Assembly: GCA_013399695.1 (NCBI GenBank)
Contig: VXAU01004724.1
Span: 550,810 to 614,809 of the forward strand
From: Formicarius rufipectus
Lineage: Eukaryota; Chordata; Aves; Passeriformes; Formicariidae
DNA: 64,000 nt
Direction of reading: 5' to 3'
A program made the position numbers and the translations under genes. Shown here piece by piece: positions 52,971-64,000 of this stretch; position 1 is the first letter of the stretch, and every line of letters begins with the position of its first letter. The notes under the pieces were generated by a model. The model had not been told where the DNA came from, ran no database searches, and worked only from the letters and a program-made list of their open reading frames with translations.

Positions 52971-53075
52971 TTAAGGAATAGATTCTTTTGTTTTTCACAT
53001 TCAAAGCTCTTGAAACTGTTTTTTTTTTTAAGAAATATATTCTTTTGTTTTTCACATTCAAAGCTGTTGAAACTG
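52971..53075. repeat. 48-bp tandem duplication, period 57 bp
   Basis: Two similar 48-bp copies (52971-53018 and 53028-53075) share 'attcttttgtttttcacatt' and 'caaagct-ttgaaactg', with a handful of differences. A short T-run separates them. The duplicated minus-strand peptide pattern in the 78-codon frame over this region is caused by the repeat. Confidence 0.9.
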
Positions 53076-53794
53076 AATACAAAAGGTGTCTTTTAATGGT
53101 AGGAGAACAGTTTTAAACTTCCACCTCCTCTGCAATACTTTGATTTCTGAAAAGATGGAAATTGTGTGAATAAGGGGGGCAAGCCTTAGCACTGAGTGTT
53201 TTCTATATTCTAAAACACAGGAACAAAGAAGGATTTTTATTTTTTTTTTTATATTTGAGAAATTTCTGGAACACCTGAGGAGGAAAATAGTTTTGTCTTT
53301 GAAGTACCTTATTCTATTTAAGCATCAGATCTACATCTTCTTTATCTTTTGATTTTCCAAACTTAGAGATAAATGGAACTGAGAATTTTCTATCTTCTCC
53401 TGTATGTTTGAGATAACAGAGATCACAGCTTCAAAAAAGAAGGCAAATGATGGCAGAAATGATTCATGCCAGTTCGTTAAGTATTTCTGGATTACCAGGA
53501 GGTGAAATCCTAACAGAAATTTGTAGACCACCCTGGATGGCATCTCTGCCAGCAGTTATCACTCTCTGAGGTTTCTTTGCAGCTGCCATTTACTGGTTGC
53601 CTATCCCTTCTGGTAAATCACAATTATGGTGCAGTGTAGTGGCACAGAGCAAGTTTTGGCAAGAATCAGTAAGGTTCTTAGGGGCAGTGATAAATTTCAA
53701 AAGGAAAATTATGCTGGACCATAGCTCCCAAATCCTTCCAAGTATCGATGACAAAAGGCCAGTACTGTTGATATCACAGTAACAGGCCTAGGGG

Positions 53795-54976
53795 CTTTCT
53801 GACCTTTCCACTAGAGTAAAGGAAAAAGGATGCAAAATCATTCCCTTAAAAAATTTGTGGAGTGCTGAGATTCCATATAGAAAATAACAGGGCACATCTA
53901 AATATCAGCACCAGCTATAGCTCTGAAAACCAGTCCTGCCTCACTTCCAGGTGACATCATGACCATCCATTAATTTTAGGTTTTTCTTACATAATTGTTC
54001 TGCACTAACAGATTGGATTCCAAGCATAACATGTTAGGGTAAATCTGTTGTGGTTTGTTAAACAGTGCAAGTCTACCCCTGGACACTGAGACCCAAGGAC
54101 CTCTGCCAGGCTGGGGTACACCAGTCTACTGGTTCAGTTCAAACTTGACCAGCCAGCACTTTCCCAAGCAGTCCCAGGCAAGAGCCATGGACTACTCCAA
54201 ATTAGCAGTTTTAGAGGGTGGTTAGGGACTGGAACAGGTTTTCCAGAGAAGGTGTGGATGCCCCAGCCCTGGACATGTTCATGGACAGGTTGGATGTGGC
54301 TCTGAGTAACCTGATCTAGTGGAAGTTGTCCCTGCCTGTGAAATCAGGGTTGGAATTGGATGATCTTTAAGGTCCTTTCCAACCCAAACCATTCTGTGGT
54401 TCCGTGATCTCTGTCCAGGAAGTTGAATACGCCTGGAGCTGCTGGTGCTGAGAACAACCAGTACAGCACTGTCCAAGTCCATGATAGTTAGTCAGTCCTA
54501 CCTTCTAAAACTGCTAATTCGGAGTCATCCCTGGCCCTTGCCTGAGACTGGCTGCTCTAAGTTTGAACTGGACTGCTAAAGTGCTGTGCCCCAGCCTGGC
54601 CAGAGGTGTTTTGTTCTCAGTGTCCAGGGATAGACTTGCACTGTTTAATAAACCAGCACATATTTACCCTGGCTGTTTCACTGCACTGGCCAACATTTAT
54701 GGCAGTGTTTCACTGCAGGCTATTCTATATTGCCTAATACGTTATGCTTGGGATCCCATCTGTTAGTGCAGAACAATTACGTAAGAAAAACCTAAAATTA
54801 ATGGATGGTCATGATGTCACCTGGAAGTGAGGCAGGACTGGTTTTCAGAGCTATAGCTGCTAATGATATTTAGATGTGCCTTGTTATTTTCTGTATGGAA
54901 TCTCAGTGCTCCACAAACTGTTTAAGGGAATAATTTTGCATCCTTTCTCCTTTTATCTAATGGAAGGGTCAGAAAG
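53795..54976. repeat. Large inverted repeat with CR1-containing spacer
   Basis: The left arm (about 53795-54222) and the right arm (about 54498-54976) are reverse complements, outer end 'ctttctgac' to 'gtcagaaag'. By eye, about 12 mismatches fall in the outermost 110 bases, and the next 120 bases match even better. The right arm holds about 64 bases near 54663-54726 that the left arm lacks, with a duplicated 'gtttcactgca' at its edges. The roughly 275-bp spacer carries a plus-strand CR1 fragment. I do not recognise the arm sequence as a known transposon. It could be an inverted genomic duplication or a foldback-type element. Confidence 0.9.
54212..54408 (+). mobile_element. CR1 LINE, 3' fragment in the inverted-repeat spacer
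   Basis: Plus-orientation CR1 text runs from 'gagggtggttagggactgg' through 'ccagagaaggtgtggatgcc' and 'ggatgatctttaaggtcc'. It ends at 'ccaacccaaaccattctgtg' and 'gttccgtgatc'. The start coincides almost exactly with the inner end of the left arm, so the CR1 may have inserted at the junction or been caught up in forming it. Confidence 0.92.
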
Positions 54977-57940
54977 TATGCCACTTGTAGGGTCCCTTCA
55001 GGTTCTCCAAGGCTGGAATTAACCTTCCCTTCTCCATACTGAACTATCTCAGTTCTCTTATGCAGCCACAGGGACAATCAGAGGTCCAAAAGATGAAGCA
55101 AGTGTTTAAATTCTCCATGTACATTAATGTTTCTCCTGCACCATCTTCTGAAGCAGACAAATGTACCTACTGACATTCTGGTTTCATCTTTGGGATTGAT
55201 TACATTTGCCCTGAAAGACAACAAATGCCATATTCTTTGGAGCCTTTCTTTCTTGACTTCAGCTAATCTTCACTGAGGCAGATTTTGGCCAATTGGAAGT
55301 TTAATCACTACATTTAATCACTAATATGCTTTATCAGGAAGGCGTTTGCCATTAAGATGTGGGAAGAGATGCTAAACAGTACCTACCTGAAACCACTGAA
55401 ACAGGTTTTATTGAGATAGAGTAATCAAAGGTATTCTGTAAAAAAAGACAAATCTGTAAAGGTTCTCAGAACAAATACTTAAGTGAATACTTAAGGATGA
55501 TTTATATTAGTCTGCCTTACCAACACACATTTCTTCTATTCCCATTCACACAGTTTCACATCCAATTTATATTGCAGTCAGGTAATGTGACTTGCCATCT
55601 GCCCACACAGGACAGACAAACATTTGTTTTCAAGCAGCTGCGCTGGTGGTAAGGTTATCACCCCTGCTCCTGTCCAATTTTTTTGCTAACAGTTAGCACA
55701 AACCAGACTGCTTGTCTGATTGCTCTCTAAGCAATTTAGTTAAAATGACCTCTATGAACAAACACCTGCCACTTGATTTCTTTAAGCCAGCCAAGTCCCT
55801 TTTGGACTGAAGCAAGCTAGGGAGTGTTCCCATGGGTTCCTGTGCTGACAGGTACAGAGCTCAGCTGCAGTGTGGCATCAAGAAGCTGGGCAGGCTGTGG
55901 TGAGAATCCTTTTCCACCAGCAGGGTTCAACATGGAAAACTGTCCACAGCCAAAGTTGAAAAATGTTTAGAAACGTGCTCACATCAAGGCATAACATCAC
56001 ACTGCAGATGAACAATTATTTATTTCTCAATTCAAAATGCTACTACTGCACTAAATGCTGATGTGAAATACATACTTATTTCCAGATATTGTGGATCTGC
56101 AGAAGTTTAAGATATATTTAGTGGTGTGGTTTGTTTTTTCCTCATTTCCCTGACTCTTAGAAGAAAAAAAAAAACAATTACCAAGACAAAGCACTTAATA
56201 AAGTGACAAAATAGGGCAGTTTTCTTTAAGTGTCCACTTTAAAAGTGGAAGAAATCTCTCAGTAAGTTCCACCTGTCCACATAGAGGAGGTCATAAGTCC
56301 TGCAGAGTACATTTATCATTTGCATTTTAAATCAATAATCTCAGCCTCTGCTGTCATTTTATTCCAAAAAGTGACACAGAAAGGCTGTACCTTTCTGTAT
56401 GAAGATTTAAGTTAGTTTCAAAATGAACACTCAGAGAAAGATATTAGAAGCGTCCCTGCCTGCAGTAGAGGAAAGCAAAGCAAAGGTTTAATTCATGAGA
56501 CTTCAACTACACTTCCTTTGTCCCAAAACTTTGCTGCATTTTAAAATGTCATAAGACTGACTGATTGTTAGGTATAAGAAGAGATTCATGCCATCCTGGA
56601 AGAATTCACCGTTCATATGGTCTTTTCAACAGAGTAAGAAAGTGGCTCCTTTCAGGACTTGGTGTTTAATCCTCCTACAGGAGATACAGAACCAGTCTGG
56701 TCAGAACAGCTCCAGCCTGAATTACAGTTCTGTACAAACCTGGAGAAGTTTTGCCTTATTGTGCCATCCCAGCTGCTTTCTGCCAGCAGCACCTCCTCTG
56801 TGGTACAAGAGTCTGACCTTAAACAATGGTGCATGGCTTGAAGAATTCTGTCAGACTGGTCCCACTAGACTTGTGAAAATTCATTTTAATGGTTTTCTAC
56901 CATAAATGTGTCCTGACTAGATGGCGTAGAAGTTTATAAAATTTGTGACCCATTTTTTCACCTGTATTCATATAGGTGTTCAGATCTATTAATTTCTAGT
57001 TCCCAACCAGACTAAGAATTATTTCATTCTCCCAACCCTTATTTTTAAAGGGAGTTTAAAGCTATAGGAATGGAACTTCTCATGGGAGAGAAAGTCTAAC
57101 ATCCTTGGCTGTTGTCCCTCTAAACCTGATATAATTAAGTCCCAAGAAAGCTCCATCTCAACAGCAGAGTTTGATTTTAATGAATAATGCTTTCTCTTTA
57201 AACACTGATGTGTGACTGCAGTAGAGGTCTTGGCTTTATAAAATGTGACCTTGGAGAGCAGAACCCATTGAACCACAACCTCACCACATGATGTAGCTGG
57301 ATGATGCTTTGGTATTACAGAGGCAACCTGTGGAAACATGCTCCCTTAGTACTTCTGTAGCCATTTTCCCCTTTTCAGCAATAAATACTGTGACAGACAG
57401 ACACCACAGTGCTCAGAGCCAGTAGAGCTTGTGGAGCAGTTACACAAGCTGCTCCAGACAGAGCCTGCAGTCTGCCACAACCATGACCTGAAATAGCTTT
57501 TCTTTCCATGCCAATTCAAGCCATGGTTTGACTGTACAGCAAATCTGGCTTCAGGGCTACTCACATAGGAGCAGAAATGCTGTGGCCACATAATGCAAAG
57601 CACTGATCCAATATAAATTCACTCTGCCAACTCAAATCTGCTGAAACAATATCAAGAGGTTATGCTCATACAGGCAGCTTTCATACTGTGCTATATATTC
57701 ACACCACACTGTGCTCCTGAAACAGGGATTATCAGTCCTGCCAGAGCCAGCAGGAAGCCAGCATAGACCCACAGCACATGCATGGACTATCTGGATAGAA
57801 ATACAGTCCTGTCCCTGTGCCTGAGACACATCATGTTAGTATTACTGCTTGTAGTACTGTGTCCTATTTGGCATTACAGCTCAGGGGAGCTCAGCTTCAT
57901 TCCTCTCCAGTCTGGAGACCCTGGTCAGAAGGGACAGACA

Positions 57941-57974
57941 TTCTTCCCCCTCCCTTCCCCTCCTCTCCTCTCCC
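57941..57974. repeat. All-pyrimidine tract, 34 bases
   Basis: Thirty-four consecutive C/T bases form mixed CCT and CTT runs. Such tracts can adopt triplex (H-DNA) form if they have mirror symmetry, which is only partial here. Confidence 0.8.
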
Positions 57975-60900
57975 ATTTCCATTTCCACTTGTTTCTGTGT
58001 GTCTATGTTTATTTCTCTAACACAAGCCCCAATTTCCCCACGAGATAATCAGGGGCTGCTGGGTCTCTCACTGCCTCTCATGTTGCCTGAAGGGTATCCA
58101 TGAGAAAGAAGGGGGAAAAAATCAAACACTTCTGATAATTTTCACTTGCACTAAAACACAGGCCTGAGGAACCACTGCAATGGCATAGGAACTGCAGGGC
58201 ATTTACAAATATTTAAAGATTTAACACTTACATACAGTTTCTGACTGCCACACTGAAATTATAGCAATGATCAAGCACGTAGTTCAGTGCTTTCATTTTA
58301 GCAAGAAAACTGTCATATCCAGAATAACATTAGCATAATTTCATGAAGGAATAAACCTACTAGCACTAAACAAAGAAAAAAGGCCCAAATCCTAAAAAAA
58401 TCATAAGATATGCATAGTTCTTCATATGTAAGGCTTTGTACAATAAAAAAACCCCTTGAGCAGTAATATTGGAAACATAACTCTGCGCCTAAAGGCTTCG
58501 TGTTCCTGATGAATTATTTAATCACAGAGAAAATACAGTTCTGAACAGGGTTCATCCTCTTTAGGGATCCTGCACTCTTTCCCTCTTAGGTGGCATTGGT
58601 ATTTTCTTCTCTGCCAGCTGCTCCTGCCCTTTCTGGCTCACTCCCTATTAGAGGAAATGTATTTCAAATGTGATTGAGAACAAAAGTTTTTAAGTACATC
58701 CTGGGATGAAAAGTTCTGTAGTGTGGATTAGGAAGACACAGTCATGTTCCTTCTCATCACACAGCTATGTATCCCACTGCTAAGTCTAGCTGTATAATAC
58801 TGATTTTTATCCTTGATTTCAGAAGAAAAAAGGAAGCAAATTCAGTCATGGCACTCAGGAAACATTTTCCAACATCAAAGTACTAAACCCCTCTTTTAAT
58901 GACAGACTTGTGTCCAGTTGCATCAATATTTCCCCATGCAGACCATTCCCCTGAATAAATATTAACTTTTCTGCTCAAGCATCAGCCAGTTACCCACATA
59001 AGCCTCATTTTTAACATAATGACACTGGCAAAACAAAAGATAAAGCTCAAAGCAAGTATTTTCAAATCTATTCTGGCAAACACTCTGTGTTCTTTATGGA
59101 ATGATTTGCTGTGGTGTGCTACATTACTGTAGTACCACTGCTTGTTATATTACTACGTTTGGAACAGACTGTCAGCAGCAGATGGACTATTACTGATATG
59201 CAAGTAGGTGAGATACAGTGGCTGTGCAAATTAAATCATTGTCTGCAGATCTCTGTGCTGGTTTCTCCTCGGTAGAGGGTCATAACTAAGTGGTAGGAAT
59301 TCCTCAATATTAAATCATCACTGTTTTTTTTTTATAATGCAATGCAAAAAGTAACGCAAACAAAAATTGCTGGCAAATAAAGGTTGCGAAAGACAATTCT
59401 ATGCATCATTAGTGTACATATTTACATTAAGACACAAGATGCACAGAGGTTTAGCTGTGAAATTCCCATAGGGGAGACGTATGTGGAATAAATCTATGCA
59501 CATCTTACTGCAAATTTACTGAAGTTTTAAGTGTTTGGGTAACTTTATGGCTTCAATTTAAATGTAGAGTTTCAGGGGATAAATTTGGCAGATTTTAAGG
59601 TTTTAAATTAGACAGGAGTATATTTTTTGTCTCAAATGTGTGGCCTAAATAGCATTCCCTGTACAGCTGGCTTATTAATGAAACTATGCAAAATAAAGCC
59701 AATTATGAGCCTTTTTCTTCCCTAATGTCAGTTGCAATGGGGTCCTCTGGTCATATCCAGTCTGTAACGAGGAAGAGATGAGATCAGCCTGTGGACAAAC
59801 AGCATCCTCACAGATGGCAAGCAAAGCAGCAGCACAGAAGCAGGCTGTGCATCGTGTCTATGTTGGGATGGGGTACCCAGCCAGAATGTACAAGCAGCCC
59901 CTGCTGAATTTGGTCACCTACAGCAAAGGCAAGGCTACTTCGTGGTCTGGCTCAGGATTAATTATTAGTGTTTATAAATTGCCATCATGAGTAGTCACAC
60001 ACGCTCATATACTGGGGAAGGATGCTGGGTCAATAAATTCCTGCTATCTCCTCCTTCTTTTCTTTTCTTTGTGTTTTAAGCAACAATTCCTGAATAAGTT
60101 TCATAGAAACTATGCCTTTGTGGCAACTTATCTTGCATCTGCCCATCTCTCTGCAAAGCCTAAAATTTGAATCCTGAGATGTAAACAAACCTGAGTAGAG
60201 GGTCCCAGAGGACCGTGGGATGCAGAGATGGATAGAAATGTAGGCAGCACAGACACAAACACACCTGTGAAGCCTGAGCATCTCTGTTCACGTCAGAAAG
60301 TCATGGAAGTGGCTCATCACTGATAATGCCTGCACTGCTCATCTGGGGGTGAGCACCACATCGTGCTGATGCAGGAGGCAGGTGTAGCTGGGAGAAGACC
60401 TCCTCCCTCTCTTTTATCTCAGTCAAGAAGCAGCCCAGCCATGAAATGAAGCACTGCATGCCCGACTGCCTAGAAGAAGGATGGGGCCCTGGGAGTCCAG
60501 CAGAGCTAGCAGCAATGGCATTGAATCCTGGATAAGGGACTCAAGCTGGAGAGCTCAGAAAAGGGGCACATTGAGGAATGAGTCACAAGCATTTGTTTTG
60601 TCTCCTCTAATGGGCAGGGATGATCTGTAGGCCCTCTGCCTCCCACTCTGACCTCTAACTGAGTCAGAAAGCTGACTACATCATCCTCCTGCAAGCTGTA
60701 TCATGGGGGAGTGATGACAGCCATCTTCGTGATGGTTGAATTCTTCTCAGAGCCATGGTAACAACACTCCTAATTAAGGGACACAAAAAATGAGCAGTCT
60801 CCTCCTTCCTCACTTCCATATGCACATGTACACACAGAGAAAACCCAAAAATGAATGATGCAGCACTGCTCCTGACCTGAAGGATGTAACAGCTCTAGGG

Positions 60901-62090
60901 AGAGAGGATGTACATGTAGGTCACCTCCAGCCTTCTCCCTGCCACAGTGTCTGCAGAGTTTCCCAAAGCCACATGGCAGCAGGACTGTACCAGCACAACT
61001 GCATTTCCACAGGACATATTAAACCAAGTTTTGCCAATGAGGGTGCACCAAACTGTACAATTCAGCATCTTTGTTGCTTTACCTGCAAGGAGCTCAATCA
61101 AAGCATGACTGGGAAGTGACTGTAGGCATCATCACTGAAGGGGTTGAGCTTTTATATTTTAACGTCCAGGCAAGAATTACTTCTATGCCAAGCAAAGTGA
61201 GTCAGGCTTAGTTTTTTCTTATGCCTCTGGATTACAGAGCTCAGGTTGACCAGGTCCTACAGAGGATTTTAAAGTGTTTACTTTCTCCTTTCTGGTTAAC
61301 AATTTTAGTCTTGTTTCTACCATGACACAGCCAGGCTTTGTCCCTGTTGTGCTGTGCTGCACTAGGTGACACCACAAGCAAACTTCATCCAGTGCAGACT
61401 CCATGAACTGAGATGTTCCCAGGTCCTAAAATTCCTGTACCCTCTCAGAGAAATGCAACACAGCCCTCACAAGCTGCAGTTCACTGCTTTCTTCAGTCCC
61501 ACATAATCACCACACAAATTTAAACCGCTAACACTCCACGCTGAACTCAGGTCATGCCTTGCTTTTAGCCAGTTTCAGGACTTCAATTCCCTTTTTCCAT
61601 TTTGATCATCCTCATATATACCTGATCCCTTCCTAGGGTGAATAATTAATTTCACCAGCGGGCTGCTGCCTGTTTATGCCATACATCCCATCTGAAGTTA
61701 ATTAGCCATATTAAAGTTCTCAAGCTAAAAATAAAAGCTCCCCAAAGATGCTATCTATGTCCTTAAAAACACTATTTGTGCTGGCATGCACAAATTCTCC
61801 CTTTTTCTTTTTTCATCATGAGTAGCCAACGGGCTCATTTCCTTTCGCACAGTTTCAGCTCCCTCTGAATTTGCATCTCTGCAGGAGCCCAGGGGCTGTT
61901 TAACACAGCCCAGCTCCCCTCAGACAGGACCTCACTGTGGCACAGCACAGAACACCCACTCAGCTCCAGCAAGTTCTTGTTCCAATGAAGCCACATGGGA
62001 AAGTGGCTTCCTGGAGGAGGATGTAACTTAATGCTGCAGTGTCAGTAAAAGCAATCACTGCCTTACAAGAGTTGAGGTGTTTTTTCCCCT

Positions 62091-62174
62091 ACAAAACAAA
62101 ACAAAAGAAAAACAAACAAACAAAAAACGAAACAAAAACAAACTAACAAAAAAAACCAAAACAAAGACCAAAAC
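62091..62174. repeat. A-rich CAAA/CAAAA low-complexity tract
   Basis: About 80 bp of irregular CAAA and CAAAA units with occasional G or T. The long Lys/Asn/Thr-rich and Phe/Cys/Leu-rich frames over it, on the plus and minus strands, are artefacts. Confidence 0.9.
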
Positions 62175-63014
62175 TGCTGTTCTGAATGGTCACAAAAATA
62201 GAACTGTCCTTCTAAGTTTCTCACATTTAAAAAGAACCCTGAATGATAATTTCTGTGAAGGTGCAGCACATTACAATTGTCAAAGAAAACATTATAAAAA
62301 ATAATCATATACTATTACTCAAAATCTACAGTATCCAGCATTTTGACACTGGCTATTATGATAGCTGGAGATCCTCAGACCTGTTTGATTCTAAACATTG
62401 AGGAGGGGAAATCCACAGCTTTTCCAGATAAACTGAAACTAGTTTATGGATGAACCTTAACTACTTTGAGGTTCTTGCCTCAGCCTTACAGATACGGGCA
62501 CGATTTCTCAAAGTGTAAATTATATGTACTGTATGAAAGTCCATTCTGCATCAGGCATAAAGTCCATTTGGTCCTTTCTCCAATAGTGGCTCTTCCAGAG
62601 AGAAACATAAGAACAAGACAAAGACATGTGATATTCTCCCCTCATATTCTTCCACCCTCCAATTGTTTTCAGGTAGAGACAGTTGCCATGATAGAAGTGG
62701 CTTCTGTTTAATTAGTAACACACAGTGAATTTATTTCATATGTATTTGTCCAACCTTGCCTTGAACCCGTGTCAGCCTTCAAAATCTCTTGTCAAGTTAT
62801 CCCCAGCAAAGAGGAAGGCTCACTGGTTTTTTACTTTTTCTTCTTTTTCCTACTTTTTGTTTTGTTTATTTTTTCAATTATTTTTAGTAAAGTTGGCACC
62901 TAGTAAGAGAAATGCATGGTCAGGGTTTCAAGGACACCATACACTGTGAGGGTTGGAAACACTAGAAATGGGGAACAAACCTTCTACATCAAGGCAAAAA
63001 CCAACTACTGACTA

Positions 63015-63080
63015 GTGAAGTTTAGAAAGAAACTGGACTTGCAACTTGTGAAGTTTAGAAAGAAACTGGACTTGCAACTT
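63015..63080. repeat. Perfect 33-bp tandem duplication
   Basis: Two adjacent identical 33-bp units (63015-63047 and 63048-63080) begin 'gtgaagtttagaaagaaact' and end 'ggacttgcaactt'. No base differs between them, so the duplication is recent or is an assembly error. Confidence 0.97.
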
Positions 63081-63699
63081 ATTCCATAACCCAGTACTGA
63101 CCTGCTTCTTGCATCTCTACTTGAGCCATTTGGTGGTAGTCATCATCAGGGGAAGGCAGCCAAATTATATAGACCTTAAGCAAGAAAGTTTCTGTGTTCA
63201 TGTTCCAACAGTTTGTTTTACTTATTAATTAAGTGAAGAAATATGCAGATTTGACAAATGGTTGGTTTCTATCCAAAGCAAAACTCGTGCCATTCTGACA
63301 AGCAAGAGCTTTATCCATTGACTTGAAGTATGTTATTTCTCTTGCTGATCTGTGGCAGGGAAGTGCACATATCTTCCCATATTTGCTCCCTTGTCTGTAT
63401 GTTTCCAAGCTCTCTCTGATCCTGCTGGCTGTTCTGTAAGAAAAGAAGCCCTCATAAAGCATTTTTAAACACTCACGTCCTCTGGTTCCTCTTTTTTTCC
63501 CTTCCTCCTGTCTCTCTTTTTTTGCTCCTTTGGAATCAGGAACTGCCCAAAGGCAGCCACAGCTTGGCTAAGTTTTGATGGTGCAGGAGCTCTTCAGTCC
63601 CTGAGTGTCTCGAGGTGGGCATTAAAATATAGAAGCCATCAAAAATGAAGATGTTTTAACAGATCTGCTACTTAATTATCTCTAAATTGACAATATTAA

Positions 63700-64000
63700 A
63701 ACTCATCCGCTCCACCAGGTTGCTGTAAAGGTTAATCAGTGTCATTATTAAAGCACTTTAAAAAGGTAATTAATCAGCATTTTTATTTTTAGAGTCAAAG
63801 TCAACCATTAAAGAAAATTTCAAAGATATATCTCACTTTCCTGGCACTTGCCTACCATTTATTCTTTGGGAATATCCATTTCTCAGGACTCCTGCTCTTT
63901 TTACATACATCAAAAATACTCAGTTAATGCATGCCATATCTTAATAATTACATTTCTGTGTCATTTAACACATTAATTACCTGCTAAACTCTCTCCCAGG
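63700..64000. promoter_or_regulatory. Candidate conserved AT-rich regulatory block
   Basis: Within 300 bp there are several homeodomain-type cores, including GGTTAATCAG near 63729 and GGTAATTAATCAGC near 63766. Others are TAATAATTACA near 63943 and ATTAATTACC near 63972. This density resembles vertebrate developmental non-coding elements but is also promoted by the local AT content. Confidence 0.2.

Larger units (their letters stand above)
49365..53794. other. Unique non-coding stretch, no gene seen
   Basis: The stretch holds the (CAAA)n at 50779-50817 and the 48-bp tandem pair at 52971-53075. It is otherwise unique AT-rich DNA. The 152-codon frame at 50605-51063 runs through the CAAA repeat, which gives an Asn-Lys-Gln-Thr run, and is not a credible gene. 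Confidence 0.5.
54977..64000. other. Unique non-coding stretch, no gene seen
   Basis: No known transposon or exon is recognisable. The stretch includes an all-pyrimidine tract at 57941-57974, an A-rich CAAA tract at 62091-62174, a 33-bp tandem pair at 63015-63080 and AT-rich homeodomain-like motifs near 61640-61760 and 63700-63990. Open frames reach at most 106 codons without domains. Confidence 0.5.

Overview
The window reads as non-coding nuclear DNA from a bird. The main evidence is seven fragments of CR1 LINEs, the dominant avian retrotransposon. Several carry the typical CR1 3' end, where a 'cccttccaacc' core is followed by copies of 'attctatg'. An ERVL-like solo LTR with a 5-bp target duplication and an RTE-type LINE fragment fit the same picture. 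RTE LINEs are rare in birds. The known avian group is AviRTE, reported from several separate bird lineages and from filarial nematodes, so this insertion may help place the species.

I could not identify any host protein-coding exon, tRNA, rRNA or other RNA gene. The longest convincing coding stretch is the C-terminal end of the RTE polyprotein on the minus strand (45509-46144). The other open frames are short, lack recognisable domains, or run through CR1, poly-A or microsatellite sequence. The window is probably a gene desert or the inside of a very long intron. One strong splice-like site at 35441-35444, with an acceptor directly abutting a donor, is worth testing against the intron possibility.

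Layout. 1-2.5 kb is unique sequence. 2.5-3.9 kb holds a GGAT microsatellite, a minus-strand CR1, and an exact 315-bp duplication around a single N that looks like an assembly artefact. 3.9-8 kb is unique, with a GC-richer stretch at 5.96-6.83 kb and an AT-rich SOX/POU motif cluster near 7.2 kb. A plus-strand CR1 and two small telomere-like repeats follow at 8.0-8.6 kb. A minus-strand CR1 and the solo LTR lie side by side at 13.4-14.65 kb. From 14.65 to 40 kb there is mainly unique AT-rich DNA with homopolymers and microsatellites. Short CR1 pieces occur at 40.1 and 43.8 kb, the RTE insertion at 45.45-46.16 kb and another CR1 at 49.1 kb. A 1.2-kb inverted repeat with a CR1 fragment in its centre lies at 53.8-55.0 kb. 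The remainder is unique, with a perfect 33-bp tandem duplication at 63.0 kb and possible conserved regulatory DNA near the right edge.

The strongest findings are the RTE insertion with its 11-bp target-site duplication, the large inverted repeat, and the N-flanking duplication.
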